Source: Pseudomonadota bacterium (GTDB lineage Bacteria > Pseudomonadota > Gammaproteobacteria > Burkholderiales > Methylophilaceae). From it: DNA of 45,384 nucleotides. The DNA lies in contig JAQCBB010000004.1 of NCBI GenBank assembly GCA_027621535.1, forward strand, positions 1 to 45,384, given 5' to 3'. The number at the start of each line of letters is the position of its first letter. The first letter of the stretch is position 1. The position numbers and the translations under genes are program-made. The notes under the pieces were generated by a model, which ran no database searches, had not been told where the DNA came from, and saw nothing but the letters and a program-made list of their open reading frames with translations. This document shows positions 7,889 to 18,034 of this stretch, in pieces.

Positions 7889-10506
7889 GTATTTAAAATT
7901 TCTTTAATGTGTTCTAGTGCTTTCGGGAGTTGTTTAATATTATGCCCCCCTGCCATTGCCATTTCTGGTTTTCCTCCACCTTTGCCATCAACCATTTCAG
8001 CAATTTGGCTAGCTATTTTACCAGCATGATATTGATTAGTAATATCTTTTGTAATGCCTACACCAATATTTATTTTTTCATCAACAGTTGAAGCTAAAAT
8101 TATAATTCCAGAACCAATGCTGTCTTTAAGATTGTCAATTAAAGTTCGGAGCTGAGGAGTTTCGATGGCATCAAGCCTAGCAATTAAAACTTTATTTCCT
8201 TTGATTATTTCAACTTGATTCATTAGGTCACTTTTTGAATCATTAGTAATTTTATGTTTTAAAAGATTAATTTGTTTCTCTTGGTCTTTAATTTGATCGA
8301 TAACTTGTTTAATTTTTATGGATAATTCTTCTTTAGATGTTTTTAATTCCTTAGCTGATAGGTTTAATAATGAGTCTTGTTTATTCAATAATTCTAAAAT
8401 ATTAAACCCGGTAGTAGCCTCAATTCTTCTGACTCCAGACGATATTCCATTTTCAGAAATTATTTTAAAAAGTCCAATGTCCCCAGTAGCACTTACATGC
8501 GTTCCCCCACATAATTCTTTACTGTTACCAATTGTCAATACACGAACATTATCATCATATTTTTCTCCAAAAAGCATCATTGCCCCGCTTTTTTTTGCAA
8601 CTTCAATCGGCATAATTTCTGCTTGTGTAGAATTGTTTTTAAGTATTTCTTCATTGACCAGAGATTCCACTTTGCATAGTTGTTCAGAAGTCATTTGGCC
8701 GGAGTGAGAAAAATCAAATCTTGTTTTAAATTCATCTACCAGAGATCCCTTTTGTTCAACATGGTCACCTAAAACAGACTTAAGAGCCTTATGTAATAAG
8801 TGTGTTGCGGAGTGATTTCTTTTTATGGAGTCTCTCCTTTTTACATTAACCACACAGGTCACTTTATCAGAGAGCCGAATATGGCCTCGGGTGATCTGAC
8901 CAATATGAATAATCACCCCATTAGGGAGTTTTTGGGTATCGGAAACTGTAAAAATCATTTGATCATTAAAAATTTCACCAACGTCACCAACTTGACCTCC
9001 AGATTCAGCATAGAAAGGCGTATTATTAACCACTAAGCTACATAACTGTTTACCACTAATCTCATTCACCAAATTATCATCTACAATGACGGCTTCTATC
9101 GACGATTCTGTCTTGATATTTGAATATCCATGAAAAATGGTTGGCTGTTTATCAATTTTTATTTGAACAGAGGCTTTAAAGTTATTTGCACTTTTTGCTT
9201 GATTTCTTTGCTTTTCCATTTCTTGATCAAATACTTTTTGATCAATTGTGATGTGATTTTCTCGACAAATATCTGCAGTCATATCAATTGGAAATCCATA
9301 CGTATCATGTAATTTAAATGCTATTTCACCATCGATCTGGTTTAATTGCTCTGTTTTTAATCTGATGATTTCACGATCCAGAAGATCCATGCCATTTGCA
9401 ATTGTTTCAAAAAATTTATCTTCTTCCTGTACTGTGATCGCTTGTATTTTTTTTATGTTTAAACTTAATTCCGGATAAGGTTCATTCATATTATCTGTGA
9501 CACTTTGAATAATAGATGCAAGAAAAGGGGATTGCGCTCCAAGTTTATAACCATGTCGTATAGCGCGACGCATTATTCTGCGGAGGACATAGCCTCGACC
9601 ATCATTTGAAGGTTGAACACCGTCATTAATTAAAAATGTAATCGAGCGAACATGATCAGCGATCACTTTCAATGAGGGCAGTAAATTGTCTTTTATTCCG
9701 AGTATTTTTGCTGAATGTTTAATAAGATTTTGGAATAAATCAATCTCATAATTTGAATGAACGGATTGAAGTACAGCAGAAATTCGCTCTAGCCCCATTC
9801 CGGTATCAACAGAAGGTTTTGGAAGGAGATCCATGGTCCCATCATCTTTACGGTTGTATTGCATAAAGACTAAGTTCCAGATCTCAATAAATCGATCACC
9901 ATCTTCATTTTGGCTCCCTGGAGGACCACCGGGAATCTCTGAGCCATGATCATAAAAAATTTCACTACATGGTCCGCAAGGGCCTGTATCCCCCATCATC
10001 CAAAAGTTATCTGAAATATATTTATCAGACTTATCACCAATTTTTATTATTTTTTCACTGGGAAGGTTAATGGTATTTTTCCATATATTATAAGCTTCCT
10101 CGTCTTCATGATATACGGTTACTAGAAGCTTAGCGGCAGGGATATGAAATTTTTCGGTTAAAAGTTCCCAGGCGAAAATAATCGCATCTTTTTTAAAATA
10201 ATCACCAAAACTAAAGTTACCCAACATCTCAAAAAAAGTATGATGCCGCGCAGTATAGCCTACGTTCTCAAGGTCGTTATGTTTTCCTCCAGCACGAATA
10301 CATTTTTGGCTTGTAGCTGCTCTTAAAAATTTTGGTTTTTTCTGGCCCAGGAAATAATCTTTAAATTGATTCATCCCTGCATTCGTGAAAAGTAGTGTTG
10401 GGTCATTATTAGGAACCAAGCTACTTGAGGATACAATGGTATGATTTTTTTCTTTAAAGAACTCAAGAAAAATGTATCTTATTTCGTTGCTGGTTAATTG
10501 TTTCAT
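7885..10506 (-). CDS. alaS: Alanyl-tRNA synthetase
   Basis: Charges tRNA-Ala and clears mischarged Ser/Gly. At 873 aa it is full length. Class II catalytic core at the N-terminus (FTNAGMNQFKDYFLG; ARHHTFFEMLGNFSFGDYFK). Editing domain with zinc ligands HSATHLLHKAL and CGGTHVSATGDIG. A coiled coil is followed by a C-Ala domain with DGKGGGKPEMAMAGG. It overlaps recX upstream and lysC downstream by 4 bp. Confidence 0.98.
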   Translation of the reverse strand: MKQLTSNEIRYIFLEFFKEKNHTIVSSSSLVPNNDPTLLFTNAGMNQFKDYFLGQKKPKFLRAATSQKCIRAGGKHNDLENVGYTARHHTFFEMLGNFSFGDYFKKDAIIFAWELLTEKFHIPAAKLLVTVYHEDEEAYNIWKNTINLPSEKIIKIGDKSDKYISDNFWMMGDTGPCGPCSEIFYDHGSEIPGGPPGSQNEDGDRFIEIWNLVFMQYNRKDDGTMDLLPKPSVDTGMGLERISAVLQSVHSNYEIDLFQNLIKHSAKILGIKDNLLPSLKVIADHVRSITFLINDGVQPSNDGRGYVLRRIMRRAIRHGYKLGAQSPFLASIIQSVTDNMNEPYPELSLNIKKIQAITVQEEDKFFETIANGMDLLDREIIRLKTEQLNQIDGEIAFKLHDTYGFPIDMTADICRENHITIDQKVFDQEMEKQRNQAKSANNFKASVQIKIDKQPTIFHGYSNIKTESSIEAVIVDDNLVNEISGKQLCSLVVNNTPFYAESGGQVGDVGEIFNDQMIFTVSDTQKLPNGVIIHIGQITRGHIRLSDKVTCVVNVKRRDSIKRNHSATHLLHKALKSVLGDHVEQKGSLVDEFKTRFDFSHSGQMTSEQLCKVESLVNEEILKNNSTQAEIMPIEVAKKSGAMMLFGEKYDDNVRVLTIGNSKELCGGTHVSATGDIGLFKIISENGISSGVRRIEATTGFNILELLNKQDSLLNLSAKELKTSKEELSIKIKQVIDQIKDQEKQINLLKHKITNDSKSDLMNQVEIIKGNKVLIARLDAIETPQLRTLIDNLKDSIGSGIIILASTVDEKINIGVGITKDITNQYHAGKIASQIAEMVDGKGGGKPEMAMAGGHNIKQLPKALEHIKEILNT

Positions 10507-10961
10507 TTAATAATTTTTTTTATAGTTTCAAAACTAAAACCTCGACTTTGCATAAATCGAATTTGTTTTGCTTTTTCATTAATATTTTTTGTTACATGAG
10601 CATACTTTTTCTTCCAGACTTGTAAAGCTAAATCATATTCATTACTAACCAATTCGCCGATAAAATTTGCTATCAGGTCATCACTCATCCCTCGTTGTGT
10701 TAATTCAAAAATAATTTTTTGAGTACCAAATTTATTTTTTTTTGAGTTAATGTAAGACTCACAATAGCGCTGATCTGATTGCAGATTTTGTTCTCTTAAT
10801 TTATTGACAATGAATTCACAATCTTGTTTATTTAACCCAAGCTCTTCAGCATAGTTAAGAATTTTATTCACCAATTCATGGTAACTGTATTCTCTTTTGG
10901 CAAGATAATAGAGGGCACGATTTGTTAATTTTTTACTTGCTTCATTGGCTTGCGGCGTCAT
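10503..10961 (-). CDS. recX: Regulatory protein RecX
   Basis: Small helical protein (152 aa) that binds RecA filaments and modulates recombinase activity. It shows the three-helix repeats of the family ([52 protein letters not shown]). It follows recA immediately, with a 20-bp overlap, the classical arrangement, and overlaps alaS by 4 bp. Confidence 0.93.
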   Translation of the reverse strand: MTPQANEASKKLTNRALYYLAKREYSYHELVNKILNYAEELGLNKQDCEFIVNKLREQNLQSDQRYCESYINSKKNKFGTQKIIFELTQRGMSDDLIANFIGELVSNEYDLALQVWKKKYAHVTKNINEKAKQIRFMQSRGFSFETIKKIIK

Positions 10962-11997
10962 CGGTTACATCTTCTTCACTCTTGGTTTCGACAATCATTT
11001 TAGAATTAACTAGATTTGCATTTGCACGAATTTGGTCTTCAAGTGATTTTGATATTTCAGGATTCTGTTTCAGGAAGTCACGAACATTATCTTTTCCTTG
11101 GCCAATTTTTTCTCCATTATAACTATACCAGGAGCCTGATTTCTCAATTAAATTTAATTGGACACCTTGTTCAATAATCTCACCTTCAAGAGAGATACCC
11201 TCTCCGTAAAGAACATCAAATTCAGCTTGACGGAATGGAGGAGCCACTTTATTCTTGACAACTTTAACTCGAGTCTCTGCTCCAATTACCTCGTCACCTC
11301 TTTTGATAGCGCCAATTCTGCGAATATCTAAACGAACTGAGGAATAAAATTTTAGTGCATTTCCTCCTGTGGTTGTCTCAGGATTACCAAACATGACGCC
11401 AATTTTCATACGAATTTGATTAATAAAAATTACAAGGGTATTAGTTTTTTTGATACTTCCAGTCAGCTTTCTCAAAGCTTGCGACATAAGGCGTGCTTGA
11501 AGACCCATATGAGAATCACCCATATCACCTTCAATTTCTGCTCTTGGAGTTAAAGCTGCAACCGAGTCGATTACGACCACATCCACTGAGCCGCTTCGCA
11601 CTAACATATCAGTGATCTCAAGGGCTTGTTCTCCTGTGTCAGGTTGGGATATCAATAAATCTGTGAGGTTTACCCCAAGTTTGGCTGCGTATTGAGCATC
11701 TAAAGCATGCTCTGCGTCAATAAATGCTGCAGTTCCTCCTGCTCTCTGTGCCGCTGCAATCACAGATAAAGTAAGGGATGTTTTTCCAGAGGATTCCGGA
11801 CCATAAATCTCTACAACCCTACCTTTTGGAAGCCCGCCAATACCAAGAGCGATATCTAAACCAAGCGATCCCGTTGAGATGGCCTCAATTGAAGAGTCAA
11901 CCTCAGTTCCATCCATCTTCATGACAGAGCCTTTTCCAAATTGTTTTTCAATTTGAGCCATAGCAGCTTCAAGGGCTTTTTGTTTATTATCGTCCAT
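10942..11997 (-). CDS. recA: Recombinase RecA
   Basis: ATP-dependent strand-exchange protein for homologous recombination and the SOS response. It has Walker [18 protein letters not shown] (Walker B) and the loop L2 region [21 protein letters not shown]. At 351 aa with an acidic C-terminal tail ([10 protein letters not shown]) it is normal. The 44-bp gap to cinA shows no CTGT-N8-ACAG LexA operator, so SOS control is not evident here. Confidence 0.99.
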   Translation of the reverse strand: MDDNKQKALEAAMAQIEKQFGKGSVMKMDGTEVDSSIEAISTGSLGLDIALGIGGLPKGRVVEIYGPESSGKTSLTLSVIAAAQRAGGTAAFIDAEHALDAQYAAKLGVNLTDLLISQPDTGEQALEITDMLVRSGSVDVVVIDSVAALTPRAEIEGDMGDSHMGLQARLMSQALRKLTGSIKKTNTLVIFINQIRMKIGVMFGNPETTTGGNALKFYSSVRLDIRRIGAIKRGDEVIGAETRVKVVKNKVAPPFRQAEFDVLYGEGISLEGEIIEQGVQLNLIEKSGSWYSYNGEKIGQGKDNVRDFLKQNPEISKSLEDQIRANANLVNSKMIVETKSEEDVTDDAASQ

Positions 11998-12041
11998 TAT
12001 GTTTAACTTTCAGTAATTTGTGAATTTAACCTATAATTATT

Positions 12042-12530
12042 TCATATTTGAATATTAAAAGTAAGTTTATCTAGCTCACTGATAATAAAATTTAATGTCC
12101 CCGCTCGAATTTCTTCTCTATTTCCCGACAGGTTGAGGCGATATTGATGAATAATCTTTTTTTGGTAAACAAAACTAATAAAAATTGTGCCCACAGGTTT
12201 TGACTTTGTACCACCACTAGGGCCGGCTATTCCGGTAATTGCTATTGAAAAATTGGCATTCGAGTTTGCTTCAGCACCTAAGGCCATTTCATTAGCAATT
12301 TCTTGACTGACTGCTCCAAATTTTTCCAATGTGTTCAGATTTACTTTAAGTAAATTGATTTTTGAATTATTGCTATAAGTGATAAATCCAGAATCAAACC
12401 ACGCTGATGAGCCAGGAATATCAGTAAAGGTTTTTGAGACTAACCCCCCTGTGCATGATTCTGCAATAACAAGCACGATTTTATGATTTAAAAATTTAGT
12501 GACTATTCTTTCAAGTTTAAGCGAAAACAT
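12042..12530 (-). CDS. pncC: CinA C-terminal domain protein (nicotinamide-nucleotide amidase)
   Basis: 162-aa stand-alone CinA C-terminal domain, the PncC type that deamidates NMN to NaMN in NAD salvage. Conserved segments are VIAESCTGGLVSKTFTDIPG, GAVSQEIANEM, ITGIAGPSGGT and KPVGTIFISF. The N-terminal molybdopterin-binding-like domain of full-length CinA is absent, as in many proteobacteria. It lies between pgpA (14-bp overlap) and recA, an order common in beta- and gammaproteobacteria. Confidence 0.92.
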   Translation of the reverse strand: MFSLKLERIVTKFLNHKIVLVIAESCTGGLVSKTFTDIPGSSAWFDSGFITYSNNSKINLLKVNLNTLEKFGAVSQEIANEMALGAEANSNANFSIAITGIAGPSGGTKSKPVGTIFISFVYQKKIIHQYRLNLSGNREEIRAGTLNFIISELDKLTFNIQI

Positions 12531-13005
12531 AAATATTGATCAATAATGTAAGGATAAGTGATACCAATGCAGCTCCCATATCATCAGCAATGACTCCGTA
12601 GGCTCCCGGTAATTTTTCCAGCAGGCTAATTGGCCATGGTTTGATAATGTCAAATAGTCGAAAAAGTATAAATGCGATTACAAACAAATAATAATTGAAT
12701 GGTAATAAAATTAGGACGAATAGGAATGCAATAATTTCATCAATCACAATACAGGAGGGGTCTTTGACGTTGAGGTTAATAAGGGTTTTTTGTGTGCTGA
12801 AAAAGCTTAACCAAAATAGTAAAGTATAGATAAGGCATTGAAGCTGAAAATCAAGTTTATGTATCAGGAAAAAATACACAAAAGTCACCAAGGTACCTAA
12901 AGAACCAGGCGCAGTTTTTGAAAGTCCTGATCCAAATCCTAAAGCGATAAAATGCCAAAAATTTGAGCACAAAAATTCTCTATTAACCAAAGTGTCTGAA
13001 TCCAT
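12517..13005 (-). CDS. pgpA: Phosphatidylglycerophosphatase A
   Basis: Inner-membrane phosphatase converting phosphatidylglycerol phosphate to phosphatidylglycerol. 162 aa with hydrophobic segments. Family motifs are ALGFGSGLSKTAPGSLGTL, VIDEIIAF with catalytic acidic residues, RLFDIIKPWPI, and PGAYGVIADDMGAAL. It overlaps thiL (23 bp) and cinA (14 bp). The thiL-pgpA pair is widely conserved. Confidence 0.95.
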   Translation of the reverse strand: MDSDTLVNREFLCSNFWHFIALGFGSGLSKTAPGSLGTLVTFVYFFLIHKLDFQLQCLIYTLLFWLSFFSTQKTLINLNVKDPSCIVIDEIIAFLFVLILLPFNYYLFVIAFILFRLFDIIKPWPISLLEKLPGAYGVIADDMGAALVSLILTLLINIYVFA

Positions 13006-13933
13006 CCTTACTTAAATGAAATGGCTGGCCATGAAGCTTATATTGTATTCTTTTTTTATTAGATACATACCCAATCATTGCTCCTGTCATTGATAATTTT
13101 TTTAATAAATTATTGATTTTATTATGATTTTTTTTATGAGATGTGAATAAAATTTGATAATCTTCCCCCCCCGTTAATACTAACTCATAAAAATTATTTT
13201 CTCTAAACCATTTATGCATAGGAATTTTGTCAATATAAATCTCAGCCCCAAAACCATTTTTTAAAGAAATATGTTTTAAATCACCAGCCAATCCGTCTGA
13301 TAAGTCAATTGCACCGTTAATAAAATTTTTTGCTTTTTGAATAAAGTTTAAAGGTGGCATGGGTTTAATAAAATTCTCATGAGCACTTTTCTTCAAGTAA
13401 CTTGAAATGGCTTGCCTATTTTTTTGAGGGATCTTATTGTAATGGAAGTGCAGTGCAGCATAACCAATTTCGTTTGTTAACCAAATCTCATCATTTACTT
13501 GCACTTTATCTCTTCGAAGCACACTTTTTTTTAAGACATCACCTATGATGGTGATTGAAATCGATGGTGAGCCTTTATTTGTATCCCCCCCAATTAACTC
13601 AACATTATATTTTTTTGCACAGGCTCTTAAACCTTTTGCAAATTTTGATAACCAAGAAGCGTCAGGTTTAACAATTGATAATGATAGAAGGGCATATCTG
13701 GGAATTCCTCCCATAGCAACAATATCTGAAATGTTCACTGCTAGCGACTTCCATCCTAGATAGAAGGGATCAGAGGTGTTTGTAAAATGATGATTGAGAT
13801 TTAATGTATCCACTGAAATAGCATAAAATTCATTTTTATTTTTACTAATCAGAGCTGCATCATCTCCAATTCCAAGATCCGCATATACGGTTGGAAAATT
13901 GAAATATTTATTTATGAGATCGAACTCATTCAT
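12983..13933 (-). CDS. thiL: Thiamine-monophosphate kinase
   Basis: Phosphorylates thiamine monophosphate to the active cofactor TPP. 316 aa with GIGDDAALI near the N-terminus (Mg/ATP site), MGGIPRYALLSLSI, LIGGDTNKG, DLSDGLAGDL and VLTGGEDYQILFT, all in order as in ThiL. The start overlaps the mog stop by 4 bp (ATGA). No TPP riboswitch is seen; the gene is embedded in an operon. Confidence 0.96.
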   Translation of the reverse strand: MNEFDLINKYFNFPTVYADLGIGDDAALISKNKNEFYAISVDTLNLNHHFTNTSDPFYLGWKSLAVNISDIVAMGGIPRYALLSLSIVKPDASWLSKFAKGLRACAKKYNVELIGGDTNKGSPSISITIIGDVLKKSVLRRDKVQVNDEIWLTNEIGYAALHFHYNKIPQKNRQAISSYLKKSAHENFIKPMPPLNFIQKAKNFINGAIDLSDGLAGDLKHISLKNGFGAEIYIDKIPMHKWFRENNFYELVLTGGEDYQILFTSHKKNHNKINNLLKKLSMTGAMIGYVSNKKRIQYKLHGQPFHLSKDGFRHFG

Positions 13934-14508
13934 TTTTTTGGCCTAAAGGCTTTAACAATATAATCATTGGTTTCAATAAATGGACCCCCAATCAATTCGA
14001 TACAGTAGGGGATGGCTGCAAAGATTCCATGAACAATAATATTTTGCTCTGAATCCTTCAAGCCTTCCAAAGTTTGTTGGATGGCTTTTGGTTGTCCCGG
14101 AAGATTTATGATGAGTGATTTATTTCGGATGACGGCCGTCTGTCTTGAAAGTATAGCTGTTGGAACAAAGTGAAGGCTTATTTGACGCATCTGCTCTCCA
14201 AATCCTGGCAATATTTTATCAGCAATGGCTTCTGTGGCATCAGGAGTGACATCGCGAAGGGATGGGCCAGTACCACCTGTGGTTAAAATCAAATCACAAT
14301 GTTCCAGATCGCAAAGATCAATTAGAGTTGATTTAATTAATTCGAAATCATCAGGAATAAGTTTTTCTTGAAAAACAATTTTCCCAAGAATAACTTTTTC
14401 GCACCAGTCTCTTAGGGTAGGCACACCTAAATCCAAATAGATTCCCTTGGAGGCGCGGTCGCTTATCGAAACTATGCCAATCTTAATGAATTTTTTTTCT
14501 ATACTCAT
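13930..14508 (-). CDS. mog: Molybdopterin adenylyltransferase Mog
   Basis: Activates molybdopterin by adenylation before molybdate insertion in molybdenum cofactor synthesis. 192 aa with IVSISDRASKGIYLDLGVP, LTTGGTGPSLRDVTPDAT and the IINLPGQPKAI segment, typical of the MogA family. First gene of the mog-thiL-pgpA-cinA-recA-recX-alaS-lysC run; divergent from an exported EF-hand/PDZ protein over 33 bp. It complements the mod operon at 1105-3112. Confidence 0.94.
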   Translation of the reverse strand: MSIEKKFIKIGIVSISDRASKGIYLDLGVPTLRDWCEKVILGKIVFQEKLIPDDFELIKSTLIDLCDLEHCDLILTTGGTGPSLRDVTPDATEAIADKILPGFGEQMRQISLHFVPTAILSRQTAVIRNKSLIINLPGQPKAIQQTLEGLKDSEQNIIVHGIFAAIPYCIELIGGPFIETNDYIVKAFRPKK

Positions 14509-14541
14509 GTCTTACGAATTTCCTGTAATTTAAAAATTATT

Positions 14542-15276
14542 ATGAAACAAATTTACTTCTTTATTCTACTCTTTACTAGTCTATCAAACCTCCATGCTGA
14601 GAATGTTTTTGAAAAAAACTATAAACAGCAAGGAGATAAAAATTTAAGATCCTTGCAGACAGAACCTTTAACCGAAATATACCGTGGATGGGATAAAGAT
14701 AAAGATAATATCTTAATGCTTGAGGAAGGTTACGATCTAATGGGTTTTTCATCTTTTGTAGGATCATATGTGCCTCCCTCTGAGGCCTTGGAATATGGTA
14801 AACAAATTAAAGCAGACACGATGCTTGTGTATGATCGTCAAATTAATGAAGCAACGAGAGCAACAGCTATTAACAAAGCAAGAAAAAATCTAGAAAAAAA
14901 GAAGTTCGATGAGGCTGGAAAAATTGAAGAGATTATCATTTATGAAGATGATCTTTATGATCCAGACGTCATGTATGATTTTTATGTCTCCTATTGGGCT
15001 AAGTTACCAAAACCTTTGTTTGGAACGCATTTAATTAGTTTTTCAGAAAATGATGAGCGTGGAAGCGAAGGTGGTTTATTTGTTGTTGCAGTAATTAAAG
15101 AATCAACGGCAGCAAATGCGGGGATACTTAGACAAGACCGAATCATGAAAATTAATGGAATTGAGCTCAACACAACTGAGGAGTTTATTAAGGAGCTAAT
15201 TAAAAATAGAGGCCAAACAGTCCAAATTGATTATAAAAGAAACGGCGAACTTAAAAATATTAGCGTTATGCTTTAA
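14542..15276 (+). CDS. Exported protein with an EF-hand loop and a C-terminal PDZ domain
   Basis: Unrecognised 244-aa protein. A signal peptide (residues 1-19, ending LHA) is followed by WDKDKDNILMLEE, whose residues 51-62 fit an EF-hand loop (D1, D3, D5, E12). A charged helical region leads to a PDZ domain (about 165-244: SAANAGIL-like TAANAGILRQDRIMKINGIEL). There is no protease domain, so it may be an adaptor that binds partner C-termini, possibly with calcium. It converges on yjgA with an 11-bp overlap. Function not assigned. Confidence 0.72.
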   Translation: MKQIYFFILLFTSLSNLHAENVFEKNYKQQGDKNLRSLQTEPLTEIYRGWDKDKDNILMLEEGYDLMGFSSFVGSYVPPSEALEYGKQIKADTMLVYDRQINEATRATAINKARKNLEKKKFDEAGKIEEIIIYEDDLYDPDVMYDFYVSYWAKLPKPLFGTHLISFSENDERGSEGGLFVVAVIKESTAANAGILRQDRIMKINGIELNTTEEFIKELIKNRGQTVQIDYKRNGELKNISVML

Positions 15277-15757
15277 TTTTTTTTTGTATACTTTCTAATA
15301 TCATATGATATAGATTGCGATAATTTTTATTTTTCTTTTCAAGCATTATCTCTTTTCTTGCATTTGTTATTGTTTGATTAAGGTTTGATATATCTGGTTG
15401 ATATTGGTATATAAATTCATCTAACGCTGCTTGTGTTGAGATCAATTTTTCTCTCCACCTCTCAGCCTCATGTTCAAGTTTAATTCTTAATTTAGATATG
15501 TTTTTAATGGCATTTAATTCTTCATTAACTTGGTTCAAATCCAAGCCTCTTAATATTTTTCCAATATATTGAGCTTGCCTTCTTTTGGCGCTATTTTTTT
15601 TAATACCTTGATAGAAAATAATTGCTTCTTTGGCATCATCAGGGAGTGAGAGTGAGGATATTTTTTGTTTTGAAAGTTGGGCAATTTCTACACCTAAAGC
15701 TTGGACATCATCAGCCTCTCTTTTAAGTTGAGTTTTACTTTTTAAATGATCTTCCAT
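15266..15757 (-). CDS. yjgA: Ribosome-associated protein YjgA (DarP family, DUF615)
   Basis: 163-aa basic helical protein that associates with the 50S subunit during late assembly. Family features are SKTQLKREADDVQALGVEI, the LPDDAKEAI segment, and RRQAQYIGKILR. The gene lies head-to-head with pmbA, 44 bp apart, the classical yjgA-pmbA neighbourhood in proteobacteria. It overlaps the preceding convergent gene by 11 bp. Confidence 0.93.
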   Translation of the reverse strand: MEDHLKSKTQLKREADDVQALGVEIAQLSKQKISSLSLPDDAKEAIIFYQGIKKNSAKRRQAQYIGKILRGLDLNQVNEELNAIKNISKLRIKLEHEAERWREKLISTQAALDEFIYQYQPDISNLNQTITNARKEIMLEKKNKNYRNLYHMILESIQKKIKA

Positions 15758-15801
15758 ATGATAGATTGCTCAAACTTGTTTTAATTTAAAAGGCAGTTCT
15801 T

Positions 15802-17145
15802 ATGACTATTGAAATTCTTGGTTATGATCAAGAAAATCTTAAAAATTTATCTGAAGATATTATAACTCACTCGAAAAAGTTTGGAGTTGAATCCGCAGAA
15901 ATTGACATCAGTGTGTCCACTGGAAAAACTCTAACAATTCGGAATAGTGAGACAGAAACAGTGGAGATTAATAAAGATAAAAATATCACCTTAACTTTTT
16001 ATAAAAACAACAAAAAAAGTATGGTTTCTTCTTCTGATTTTTCAAAAAAAACAATTCAACAACTGATTGATAATTCACTTGCTGTTTTAGATGTGATTGA
16101 GCCAGATAACTTTTTTTCTTTAGCTGATAAAGAACTTCACCCCAAGCTAACTAAAGAGATCGATATTTATTATCCTTGCGAACTTGATTTTGAGTCTATG
16201 ATTGGTGTTACCCAAGAAGCAGAGAGTGCTGCAAAAAATTATGATCAAAAAATAACAAATTCAGAGGGAGCAACCTTCAATTACAGCTCATCTCTTTTTC
16301 TATATGCAAACTCCAATGGCTTTTATGGGGGTTTTCCAGGAACTCGATATTCTCTGTATTGTTCAGTTATTGCATCTGAGGGAAATTGCATGCAAAGGAA
16401 TTATGATTATTCAAATGTTCGTGATTATAAAGATATAAAAAATGCATCAGATTTGGGTCAAGAGGCAGCTAAAAATACCATATCAAGATTGAATATAAAG
16501 ACCATTAAGACAGGGACATACCCAATCATCTTACACAACACAATCTCTGATTCAATTATCTCCCCTTTAATGTCTGCCATTTCTGGTCGAAATTTGTATC
16601 GTCAGAATTCTTTCTTATTGGACTCAATTGGAAAAAAAATAGCATCTGATCAGCTGACGATTAACGAACGTCCTTTTTTAACCAAAGGTCATGCCTCTAC
16701 ATATTTTGATGATGAGGGTGTTGAGGTTTTTGACAATACGATAATTGAAAAAGGTGTTTTGAATCGCTACTTACTCTCATCCTATTCTGCTAAAAAATTA
16801 AATTCAACAACCACTGGAAATGCTGGGGGGGCGCATAATTTAGTGATTGATCACCAGAGTATCTCATTAGAACAAATGATCAAAAATATGAAACGGGGAT
16901 TATTGATTACCGAATTGTTAGGCCACGGAGTCAATATGGTCAATGGTGATTTTTCTAGAGGAGCGTCGGGATTCTTTATTGAGAATGGTGAAATTCAACA
17001 TGCAGTGGAAGAAATTACCATAGCTGGTAATTTAAAAGATATTTTTATGGATATTGAGGCCATGGCCGATGATATAAACTCTAATGGCTCTAAGTATGTT
17101 GGTTCTGTTTTGATTTCAAAAATCGCTGTGGGTTCACAAGGCTAA
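15802..17145 (+). CDS. pmbA: Metalloprotease PmbA (TldE)
   Basis: Subunit of the TldD/TldE protease that degrades unfolded peptides and matures some modified peptides. 447 aa with the TldE fold: ESAEIDISVSTGKT near the N-terminus, STYFDDEGVEVFDNTIIEKGVL in the centre, and GASGFFIENGEIQHAVEEITIAGN-like C-terminal elements (about residues 390-410). The catalytic HEXXH belongs to TldD and is not expected here. tldD is not in the window. Confidence 0.95.
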   Translation: MTIEILGYDQENLKNLSEDIITHSKKFGVESAEIDISVSTGKTLTIRNSETETVEINKDKNITLTFYKNNKKSMVSSSDFSKKTIQQLIDNSLAVLDVIEPDNFFSLADKELHPKLTKEIDIYYPCELDFESMIGVTQEAESAAKNYDQKITNSEGATFNYSSSLFLYANSNGFYGGFPGTRYSLYCSVIASEGNCMQRNYDYSNVRDYKDIKNASDLGQEAAKNTISRLNIKTIKTGTYPIILHNTISDSIISPLMSAISGRNLYRQNSFLLDSIGKKIASDQLTINERPFLTKGHASTYFDDEGVEVFDNTIIEKGVLNRYLLSSYSAKKLNSTTTGNAGGAHNLVIDHQSISLEQMIKNMKRGLLITELLGHGVNMVNGDFSRGASGFFIENGEIQHAVEEITIAGNLKDIFMDIEAMADDINSNGSKYVGSVLISKIAVGSQG

Positions 17146-17188
17146 AGAAGAAACAAGAATTGATTCTGATGGTTGTGATTGTTTGTGA

Positions 17189-17962
17189 CTAGTTGGCTAC
17201 ATAAACAAATTCATCATTTGACTTCGGCTTCTGAAAATCTTTGGATAATAAATTCTCATCAGTATAATCTACAGTGATTCCATTTGCGTCCTCAACCAAA
17301 CCTTGACGATATTGTAAATAGGCATCTCTCTGGAACGCATATGAATCAATAGATGCCTCTTCCAGGATATCAGATGCATTAAGTAACTCAGTTCTTGCAT
17401 CAGTAAATTGCATAAGCCTTACTTGGTTTCGGGTACGCACATCAGTTATATAGCTTATTGGATCAAAATACAAAGTATCGGCAACTAAACCAACACCATC
17501 TCTAATTGAAGAAGGTCCAAAAAATGGGATCATAAGGTAAGCTCCCGATCCAACTCCCCAATGTCCTAGAGTCTGACCAAAATCTTCTTTTCGTCTCTCA
17601 CCACCAGACATCGAATGGACATCTATGAAGCCTAGAAGACCGACAGTTGAATTAATGGCAACACGTCCAGCGTCATTTGCTGCATGTTTAATCTTAAGTT
17701 GTAGTAAATCATTAATGACTGTAATCACATCTCTAATGTTATTAAAGAAATTGTTGATACCTTTAACAACAAATGATGGGGCAACAGCTTTGTAACCCTT
17801 GGCAACTGGTTTAACAACTGCATCATCAACCACAGTGTTAAATTTATAAATACCCCTGTTCATAGTTTCGAGGGGGTCTGGATTTTTAGTTGAAGCGCAT
17901 CCTCCGATAAACAAAATGAGGACAAAAAGTGTTAATGCGCTAAAGAATTTACTTATTTTCAT
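17189..17962 (-). CDS. mlaA: Outer-membrane lipoprotein MlaA (VacJ)
   Basis: Outer-membrane component of the Mla system, which removes phospholipids from the outer leaflet. Starting at ATG 17962 the product is 257 aa with a lipoprotein signal and lipobox IGGC (C22); an in-frame ATG at 18004 would place 14 extra residues before it. Family motifs are DPLETMNRGIYKFN, VGLLGFIDVHS, DFGQTLGHWGVGSGAYLMIPFFGPSS and DPISYI. The rest of the Mla pathway is not in the window. Confidence 0.93.
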   Translation of the reverse strand: MKISKFFSALTLFVLILFIGGCASTKNPDPLETMNRGIYKFNTVVDDAVVKPVAKGYKAVAPSFVVKGINNFFNNIRDVITVINDLLQLKIKHAANDAGRVAINSTVGLLGFIDVHSMSGGERRKEDFGQTLGHWGVGSGAYLMIPFFGPSSIRDGVGLVADTLYFDPISYITDVRTRNQVRLMQFTDARTELLNASDILEEASIDSYAFQRDAYLQYRQGLVEDANGITVDYTDENLLSKDFQKPKSNDEFVYVAN

Positions 17963-18034
17963 GACGTTATTATCTAATAAATAAAGTTTAAAGTCATTGA
18001 TCATTTATTGAAATGATGTGTTTACAAATTAAAA

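Noticed and set aside
11998-12041. Possible LexA operator upstream of recA
   Set aside because: No CTGT-N8-ACAG or similar palindrome is present in the 44-bp gap.
13930-14541. TPP riboswitch for thiL or molybdenum riboswitch for mog
   Set aside because: The upstream gap is only 33 bp and thiL overlaps mog; there is no room and no motif.
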